64,000 bases of DNA from Streptomyces sp. ASQP_92 (lineage in GTDB: Bacteria; Actinomycetota; Actinomycetes; Streptomycetales; Streptomycetaceae): assembly GCF_025399895.1 (NCBI RefSeq), contig NZ_JAODUA010000004.1, positions 363,626 to 427,625 of the forward strand, in the 5' to 3' direction. The notes under the pieces are model-generated. The model did not search any database and was not told the DNA's origin. It was given only the letters and a program-made list of their open reading frames with translations. Of the stretch, positions 58,713 to 64,000 are shown piece by piece; position 1 is the stretch's first letter; each line of letters opens with the position of its first letter. The position numbers were made by a program, and so were the translations under genes.

Positions 58713-59906
58713 GTGACGTCGATATCTCAGCCCGACCGCGCCGGGGCGGCCCGCGCGCTCGAACGTTTCCTTCTCGCCGACCCCGAGCGGTGGCCCGAGT
58801 TGGCACCCGACGTCGTGGCCGCGGTGGGCCAGGAGCGGCTGCACAGGATCCTCGCGGCGACCAGCGAACGGGTCGGCGGCTTCACCGGGGTCGCGGAGAG
58901 CCCCGAGGGGCTGCTGATCGAGGGACCGGTCGGCCGCGTTCTCGCCTTCGCCCGGGTGGACTCCGCCGGGAACCTTGTCGGCCTTCTCGTCGCCCCGGGC
59001 CTGCACAGGCGTCCCCGGTTGCGCGTCCCACTCCGGCCCGGGGCGCGGGGCGCCCTGGCGTGCGTCGCGTCGTGCGTGGTCCTGACCGTGCGCGTCGTGG
59101 CCTGCTGGCGCGCCCCGTCCATGACGGCCTGGTGCACCGATGTCTCGGTGGTGAGCATCGGCTATCTGCTGTGGAAGGGGTTCTACGCGCCGGCCCGCGT
59201 GGCGCAGTGGTGTCGCGGGGCCGTTGAGGCGGCCGCGCTCGTGACGCTGGCGTCCGTCTGGCGGGTTCCCGGCCTCCCCCTCGGCCACCACGACCTCTCC
59301 TTCGTGATCGGTCTCGTGCTCCTGGTGGCATGCGCCGGATATCTGGTGCGAGCACGCCGCCACCGCTGGGGCGCGCCGCTGTCCGCGCCCCTGGAATTCC
59401 CCCTGCGAGAGGGAACGTGGCTCGTCCTCCAGGGCGGCGGCTCCGGCCTCAACCACCATGCGTCCCACCCTGAGCAGCGCGGGGCGCTCGATGTCGTCGG
59501 CACCGGAGCGAGCGGGTCCCGCGTCGGCCGGGGCGCCGCCCCGGAGGCGTACCGGATCTACGGCGCGAAGCTGTACGCCCCCTGCGACGGGCGGGTGGTG
59601 GCCGCCGTCGACGGCTACGCGGACCAGGTCCCCGGCACGATTCGCTACGAACCGCCTTACGGCAACCACGTGTTCATCGACACGGGCAGCGAGGTCGTCA
59701 AGCTCGCGCATCTACGGCCGGGCAGCGTCACGGTGTCCACCGGGGACCGGGTACGGGCCGGCCAACCGATCGGCGAGGTGGGCAACTCCGGCAACACCAC
59801 CGAACCGCACCTGCACCTCCACGCCGAACGCGACGGCCTGGGCCTGGACCTACGCTTCACCGGCGTCCCCGGCCCCCTGCACCGCGGCCGCACCCTTCGC
59901 ACCTGA
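58713..59906 (+). CDS. Membrane-anchored M23-family (LytM) peptidase
   Basis: The 397-residue protein has an N-terminal cytosolic part (about 1-100), about four membrane helices (about 115-220) and a C-terminal LytM/M23 zinc domain. Zinc ligands are seen as NHHASHPEQRGALDVV (His and Asp) and the HLHLHAERD motif. It should cut peptidoglycan cross-bridges, or serve as a M23-type sensor if the domain lies inside. The four-helix plus M23 layout is uncommon. The GTG start has an AGGGGAAGA some 12 bases upstream. Confidence 0.78.
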   Translation: MTSISQPDRAGAARALERFLLADPERWPELAPDVVAAVGQERLHRILAATSERVGGFTGVAESPEGLLIEGPVGRVLAFARVDSAGNLVGLLVAPGLHRRPRLRVPLRPGARGALACVASCVVLTVRVVACWRAPSMTAWCTDVSVVSIGYLLWKGFYAPARVAQWCRGAVEAAALVTLASVWRVPGLPLGHHDLSFVIGLVLLVACAGYLVRARRHRWGAPLSAPLEFPLREGTWLVLQGGGSGLNHHASHPEQRGALDVVGTGASGSRVGRGAAPEAYRIYGAKLYAPCDGRVVAAVDGYADQVPGTIRYEPPYGNHVFIDTGSEVVKLAHLRPGSVTVSTGDRVRAGQPIGEVGNSGNTTEPHLHLHAERDGLGLDLRFTGVPGPLHRGRTLRT

Positions 59907-60273
59907 CCCCGCCCGTCGCCCCGGTACTGATCGGTGCCGGCCATCGCCTGTTCGGCGAGCTGCTCCAGGACGTTCCGCTGCGCCTGGACTCGGTGGCCGA
60001 TGTCGGCGGCGGTTTCGCGCAGCTGCGTTACACCGTGGAGAAGTGACAGCACGTCTCGGCCCATCCCCCGGATGCGCAAAGCCAGCCCTCGCAGCCGTCC
60101 CACAACCGCCGTTATTTGCACGGCAGTTGTGTCTACGACGTCCCGGTCGCGGGCAGGAGCAGGAGCATGCTGTGCCGGTGGGACGCGCGGCACACGTCAT
60201 GAGCCGACAGCCGACGGGGGTTGTCGGCCGCGCGATGGGCGACATCGTGACCGTGTGGTGACGAGGACGAAAG
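59907..60273. other. Intergenic stretch with a doubtful minus-strand frame
   Basis: A minus-strand frame here (running on into the M23 gene as antisense) begins with a helical segment (RLRGLALRIRGMGRDVLSLL; LRETAADIGHRVQAQRNVLE) that looks coding, but its second half is plain antisense. I treat it as unproven; a short coiled-coil gene or a decayed one is possible. Confidence 0.3.
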
Positions 60274-61152
60274 GTGGGGGCCTTGTTCGAGGGCTTCGAG
60301 ACCGGTCGGGTGGAGCTCGATGAGGCGTCGATCTTGGTTCGTCACGGCGGAGAGGGGCCGCCGGTGGTGCTGCTGCACGGCCATCCCCGGACCTCCGCGA
60401 CCTGGCATCGCGTCGCCCCGCTCCTCGTCGAACGCGGTTTCACCGTGGTCTGCCCCGACCTGCGTGGGTACGGCCGGTCCACCGGTCCGGCGCCCACCGC
60501 GGACCACTCCGGGTACTCCAAGCGGGCCGTCGCCGCAGACGTGGCCGAGGTGATGCGCTCCCTCGGCCACACCCGGTTCGGGCTCGTCGGGCACGATCGC
60601 GGGGGCTGCGTGGCGCTGCGTCTCGCACTCGACCACCCCGACGCGGTCTCGCGCGTCGCGCTGATCGACTGCCTGCCTCTGAGCGAGCATCTGTCCCGCG
60701 CCACCGCCGATTTCGCCACGCGGTGGTGGCACTGGTTCTTCTTCGCCCAGCCGGACATCCCCGAGCGGGTCATCAACGCCGATCCGGACAGCTGGTACCA
60801 CGGCGACCCACAGAGCATGGGCCACGAGAACTACGAGGAGTGGCGCTCGGCCACGCGCAACCCCGATGTGGTGCGGGCGATGCTGGAGGACTACCGGGCC
60901 GGCCTCACCGTCGACCGGCGGCACGAGGAGGAGGACCGCGCCGCCGGGACCCGGATCCAGTGCCCGGCCCAGATCCTCTGGTCGCTCCGGGACGACCTCG
61001 AAGACCTGTACGGGGACCCCTTGGCGATCTGGCGCGAATGGGCCCCCGACGTGCGTGGGCACGGCATCGACGCCGGACACCACGTGGCCGAGGAGGCACC
61101 GGAGGCGCTGGCGTCCTGCCTCGCGGGATTCTTCGGTGGACGGCTCGACTGA
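60274..61152 (+). CDS. Haloacetate dehalogenase-like alpha/beta-hydrolase
   Basis: The 292-residue protein matches fluoroacetate dehalogenases: HGHPRTSATWHRVAP, PDLRGYGRST and the aspartate nucleophile Asp108 in VGHDRGG. The halide-cradle trio His153-Trp154 (RWWHWFFFAQP) and Tyr207 (EDYRAG) is present, as is the late catalytic His (GHHVAEE). One of the two Arg residues that hold the substrate carboxylate (Arg114 in the Rhodopseudomonas enzyme) is Cys112 here. It may be a dehalogenase with another substrate, or an epoxide-type hydrolase. A GTG start follows GAGGACGAAAG. Confidence 0.8.
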   Translation: MGALFEGFETGRVELDEASILVRHGGEGPPVVLLHGHPRTSATWHRVAPLLVERGFTVVCPDLRGYGRSTGPAPTADHSGYSKRAVAADVAEVMRSLGHTRFGLVGHDRGGCVALRLALDHPDAVSRVALIDCLPLSEHLSRATADFATRWWHWFFFAQPDIPERVINADPDSWYHGDPQSMGHENYEEWRSATRNPDVVRAMLEDYRAGLTVDRRHEEEDRAAGTRIQCPAQILWSLRDDLEDLYGDPLAIWREWAPDVRGHGIDAGHHVAEEAPEALASCLAGFFGGRLD

Positions 61153-61343
61153 GGCGATCGCGCATGCTCGGGCGCCCGCCGCCTCGTGCACCCGGAGGAA
61201 CATTCGCATACGAAAGATGGCGTCAACAGGCATAACTTCGTCAGACAGGGCACATTCCATGGTGACCGTCCAGGACGCGGCGGCCCGGGGTGAACGCCGG
61301 CCTCTAGGGGGATGCGCACCCGTTCAATGGGAGTGACGGCCAC

Positions 61344-61817
61344 ATGGACCGTACGGAATCTGGTGACGATTCCCTCGATGCCCTCGCCCGGCAGGTGTCT
61401 GAACAGGCAGAAGCCCTGGTGGCGACCTGGATCGAGGCTGAGCGGACAGCCGTGCCCCGCCTGTCCGGTCTGCAACTCCAGGCCTTGCTGATCACCTATC
61501 GGTCGCCGGGGATCAATCTCACCGGGATGGCGGAACAGGTGGGTGCCGCGCCTCCCACGGTCAGCAGGCTCTGCGACCGGCTGGAAGCGGCAGGGCTCCT
61601 CGTCCGCCACCGTGCCACGACCAGCCGCCGCGAGATCGGGCTCACCCTGACCGCCCACGGGTACGAGATGCTGGCCGCCCTGACAGAGCGCCGTTTCCTG
61701 GCCGTCCGCCGGGTGCTCCAGCACGTCCCGGCCGCCCAGCGCGAAGCACTCCTCGCGGGCCTGCGGGCGTTCTCCGAAGCGACGGAACCGGCGACCGGGG
61801 GCGGACCGGACCTCTGA
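61344..61817 (+). CDS. MarR-family regulator
   Basis: The 157-residue winged-helix protein has the MarR core: recognition helix region TGMAEQVGAAPPTVSRLCDRLEAAGLLV and wing TTSRREIGLTLTAHG. GGGAGTGA precedes the ATG. The N-terminal 35 residues are acidic and helical. It lies alone between the dehalogenase-like gene and another MarR-type gene; its target is not evident, though an STAS/phosphatase-linked role is possible given SpoIIE genes nearby. Confidence 0.87.
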   Translation: MDRTESGDDSLDALARQVSEQAEALVATWIEAERTAVPRLSGLQLQALLITYRSPGINLTGMAEQVGAAPPTVSRLCDRLEAAGLLVRHRATTSRREIGLTLTAHGYEMLAALTERRFLAVRRVLQHVPAAQREALLAGLRAFSEATEPATGGGPDL

Positions 61818-61970
61818 GGTTCCACCCGCACCTTCTCGGCGACAGACGCCGTCCAGCACCGGGAAGATCACCCCTTGCCCTCAACCGCACTTGAGGTCAT
61901 ACGGTCTCCGCATGACCCGCACCGCACAGCGCGCGGGCCGCATGCCAACGCCACCGGAAAGGGGCCTCCC

Positions 61971-62438
61971 ATGACGACCCAGCAGCTCTTGGACGCCGAA
62001 CTCGCGGGCCAGCCGGCCGCGTACTGGACCGGTGTCGCTTATGAGGCGCTCATCGCGTACACCAGGGCCCAGCAGGCCGAAAAGGGCTACACCCAGCCGC
62101 AGTTCTGGCTGTTGCGCAACCTGTCGGTGAACGACATCTCGCCCGACGGCGAGGGGATGACCCTGCCGGAGCTACGCGAGGCGATGGCCTCCTACATCCG
62201 GCCCGAGGACGATCTGGCGGCGGAGGCCGAGGTGCTCCTGGAGCGCGGCTGGCTGAACCGGGACGCCGAAGGCCGGCTGTGGCTCACCCAGGAGGGCGAG
62301 CAGGCCCGCGTCGACCTGGCTCGCAACGCCCCGGCGATCCGCGCCGCCCTCCACGAGGGCATCGACGACGCGGATTACGTCACCACGGTGAAGGTGCTCC
62401 AGCGGCTGATCCGCAACGCGGGCGGGACGGCCGCCTGA
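61971..62438 (+). CDS. MarR-type winged-helix protein
   Basis: The 155-residue protein has an N-terminal helix pair (YWTGVAYEALIAYTRAQQAEKGYTQPQFWLLRNL) and a winged helix (LPELREAMASYI, RGWLNRDAEGRLWLTQEGEQA) of the MarR-like group common in Streptomyces. It lacks the strongly basic recognition helix of classic MarR, so DNA binding is plausible but unproven. GGAAAGGGG lies before the ATG at 61971, which was chosen over an upstream frame extension with poor composition. Confidence 0.8.
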   Translation: MTTQQLLDAELAGQPAAYWTGVAYEALIAYTRAQQAEKGYTQPQFWLLRNLSVNDISPDGEGMTLPELREAMASYIRPEDDLAAEAEVLLERGWLNRDAEGRLWLTQEGEQARVDLARNAPAIRAALHEGIDDADYVTTVKVLQRLIRNAGGTAA

Positions 62439-62494
62439 GGGCAGCGCTCGGCGGGGACGCCTCCGAGTCGCCGAGCCCCGCACGTCGCCGGTGG

Positions 62495-63694
62495 TCACGC
62501 CGCCGGGGAGGGGCGTCCTCTCCAGTCCAGGCAGACCACGGCCGCATCGGACGGCAGGTCCGCCCCGCCGTGGTACTGCATCAGCCCGTCGACGACGGCG
62601 CGCGCCGTTTCATGGGTGGACGCGCTACGGGTGGCGGCGATGGTTTCGCGCAGGGCTTGTTCGCCGAAGGCGCTGGTGTCGGCCCGCTGGGCGGCGTGGA
62701 CACCGCTGCTCACGATGACGAGGCGATCGCCGGGTTCGAGAGTGAACTGTTCCGCCCGGTACTCGGTCTCCTCGAACATGCCCAACGGCAACTGGGCGTC
62801 GAGCGGGACCTGTTCGACCGTACTGTCGCGAAGACGGAAGAGCTGGGGAGAGCCGGCGTCCACGACGTGCGCGAGGCCGGTCGCCAGGTCGATGCGGAGC
62901 AGCAGCGTGGGGGCGGACAGTCTGCCGCCGTACTCTCCGTAGACCGCCTGGTCGGCGAGGCAGGCCTGGTCTTCGAGGGAGATGCCGGCTCTGCGGGCGT
63001 TGCGCAGGGCGTTGACGGTGAGGTTGGTCAGCAGCGCCGCCTGGATGCCGTGCCCCTGTCCGTCGGTGACGGTGAGGGTCAGCGTGTCGTCGGTGACGGT
63101 CCAGTCGAAGTTGTCGCCGCCCACCGCGTAGGCGGGCTCCAGGTGTGCGCCGAGCGTGAACTCATCGCGGCTGAAGCCCCGACCGGGCAGGAGCTGCCAC
63201 TGCATCTCCGCGGCGAGCGTGAGTCTCTTGCGGCGCCTGGCCTGGAGGTAGAGGTCGGTGTCTCGCTCCGCGACGAGCAGTTCGTGGCCCAGTGCGGTGG
63301 CGAAGGCCGCGAGTTCCAGCACGCCCGCCGCGCCCCGCGTGGCGTGCTCGGGCAGGTGCACCGAGAGGATGCCGAGCCGGTCGCCCCGGACGGTGATGGG
63401 CAGGTGGACGACGACCAGGCCGGGATCGCCGGTGACCTCGATGACGGGTGCTCCGGCGGTGAAGGCGCGGCCCGCGGCTCCTCCGTCGCGGACTTCCGTC
63501 GCCTCACCGGTGCAGGGCAGGTGCGTCACCGGCTGCAATATGGTGAGTCCGTAGTCCGCCAGCAGGAGTTGTACGTGGTCGGCCTGGGCATGCGTGGCGA
63601 GCAGCGAACGGGCCGTGGACACGAGCGCCGTCGGCGGTGCCGCCCGCAGGGCGCTCTCGGCCACGCCCAGCCAGGTTGACGATTCCTTGTTCAT
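62495..63694 (-). CDS. GAF-SpoIIE protein phosphatase (PP2C type)
   Basis: The 399-residue protein has an N-terminal GAF-like domain (about residues 20-165) and a C-terminal SpoIIE/PP2C domain with GGDNFDWTV, TDGQGHGIQAALLTNL and the ending DAAVVCLDWRGR. The usual second metal-binding motif DG is SSG here (LVIVSSGVHA), so metal binding may be altered. Such phosphatases act on anti-anti-sigma factors. AGAAGG precedes the ATG. Another phosphatase gene lies just upstream on the same strand. Confidence 0.88.
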   Translation of the reverse strand: MNKESSTWLGVAESALRAAPPTALVSTARSLLATHAQADHVQLLLADYGLTILQPVTHLPCTGEATEVRDGGAAGRAFTAGAPVIEVTGDPGLVVVHLPITVRGDRLGILSVHLPEHATRGAAGVLELAAFATALGHELLVAERDTDLYLQARRRKRLTLAAEMQWQLLPGRGFSRDEFTLGAHLEPAYAVGGDNFDWTVTDDTLTLTVTDGQGHGIQAALLTNLTVNALRNARRAGISLEDQACLADQAVYGEYGGRLSAPTLLLRIDLATGLAHVVDAGSPQLFRLRDSTVEQVPLDAQLPLGMFEETEYRAEQFTLEPGDRLVIVSSGVHAAQRADTSAFGEQALRETIAATRSASTHETARAVVDGLMQYHGGADLPSDAAVVCLDWRGRPSPAA

Positions 63695-63837
63695 GGCCTT
63701 CTTTCCGCACCACCGTGGGCGGCGAGCTCGGACGAGCGGCTCCAGCCCCCGCCAGCCTGTGCTGACCGTACCCTCATCTCGCTCCCCGTGGGAGAACAGT
63801 CCACATTCGTACACGCCGGGGGCTCACCCGACCCGGT

Positions 63838-64000
63838 TCACTCGGTGTTCTGGCGGCCGTGCCAGTCGAGGCAGACGACCATGGCGTCGTCGTCGGCTTC
63901 GATGGGGCCGCGGTGTCCGGCGAGTTCTTGGAGGACGGCTCGGGGGACTTGGGAGGCGGGCAGGAGTCGTGTGCTGGTGAGGGCGCGTACGAGGGCTTTT
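63838..64000 (-). CDS. SpoIIE/PP2C phosphatase, C-terminal end only
   Basis: The minus strand encodes the last 53 or so residues of a second phosphatase, ending in DDDAMVVCLDWHGR and a stop at 63838; the rest lies beyond the window. The ending closely matches those of the phosphatases at 4069-5244 and 62495-63694, so this is a tandem duplicate. Confidence 0.85.
   Translation of the reverse strand, partial: KALVRALTSTRLLPASQVPRAVLQELAGHRGPIEADDDAMVVCLDWHGRQNTE

Noticed and set aside
59657..60193. Minus-strand frame antisense to the M23 gene
   Set aside because: Only its first third resembles a helical protein; the remainder is antisense to the zinc domain and has no family signature.
1..64000. 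tRNA, rRNA, CRISPR arrays, intact insertion sequences and attachment sites
   Set aside because: I looked for cloverleaf signatures, regular spaced repeats and intact transposase genes with terminal inverted repeats and saw none; a tool-based scan could still find a weak case.

Overview
The window is high-GC DNA with strong G/C bias at third codon positions, frequent GTG starts, ATGA-type overlaps and a familiar Streptomyces intergenic repeat. It holds operators matching known streptomycete systems (a perfect CebR box before a cellulase, RheA-type boxes before a small heat-shock gene) and many GAF/SpoIIE phosphatase, MarR and TetR genes. A Streptomyces chromosome, probably an arm or accessory region, is the best reading. 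No rRNA, tRNA, CRISPR array or intact insertion sequence was seen.

Left part (1-32.4 kb) is a mosaic of stress, metal and small-molecule genes. It contains a His-rich DUF4396 membrane protein behind a CsoR-like palindrome, LysE, Hsp20, DUF2267 and a SpoIIE phosphatase. An arsR-aquaporin-arsC operon and chrA follow. Then come a secreted SGNH hydrolase, two gene remnants (IS5-type transposase tail, SDR pseudogene) and a secreted M15-like protein. Several divergent regulator/enzyme pairs have visible operators: TetR with NTF2/MDR, TetR with SDR, MarR with Old Yellow Enzyme, HxlR with an NADP-binding protein. A GH9-CBM2 cellulase, an NlpC/P60 hydrolase and a YihY membrane protein complete this part.

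The centre is the exciting part. Cassette A (32578-38847, minus strand, tightly coupled) encodes a SyrB2/KtzD-like carrier-dependent non-haem iron halogenase (HxA motif), a free-standing PCP, a type II thioesterase, a free-standing adenylation domain (pocket residues suggest Ile/Val), an acyl-CoA dehydrogenase-like flavoprotein and a CPA2 antiporter. This is the gene set used for cryptic chlorination and cyclopropane formation in kutzneride (KtzA-D) and coronamic acid (Cma) pathways. Cassette B (42785-56521) has a second halogenase of a different class: a BesD-like free-amino-acid halogenase, with H172-x-G174 and distal H239 at the same 67-residue spacing as BesD. It also has an alanine-dehydrogenase/saccharopine-dehydrogenase-fold oxidoreductase, three ATP-grasp ligases, an MFS exporter, a substrate-binding protein that lacks any signal peptide, a second CPA2 antiporter and an AAC(3)-type acetyltransferase. 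NRPS modules are absent, so the product is most likely a short peptide of unusual, perhaps chlorinated, amino acids joined by ATP-grasp enzymes.

Cassette B appears to have its own control circuit: an XRE-TPR regulator preceded by a 51-residue secreted-type peptide gene, and an identical palindrome (TCAACAA-N-TTGTTGA) at the divergent transporter/ligase promoter and before the halogenase operon. I infer a peptide-responsive (RRNPP-like) switch. BenE, YbaK and an XRE-cupin gene separate the two cassettes, so they may be one split cluster or two.

Right part (56.8-64 kb) returns to ordinary genes: DUF5993-DsbB pair, membrane proteins, a membrane-bound M23 peptidase, a haloacetate-dehalogenase-like hydrolase, two MarR-type regulators and two GAF/SpoIIE phosphatases, the last cut by the window edge.
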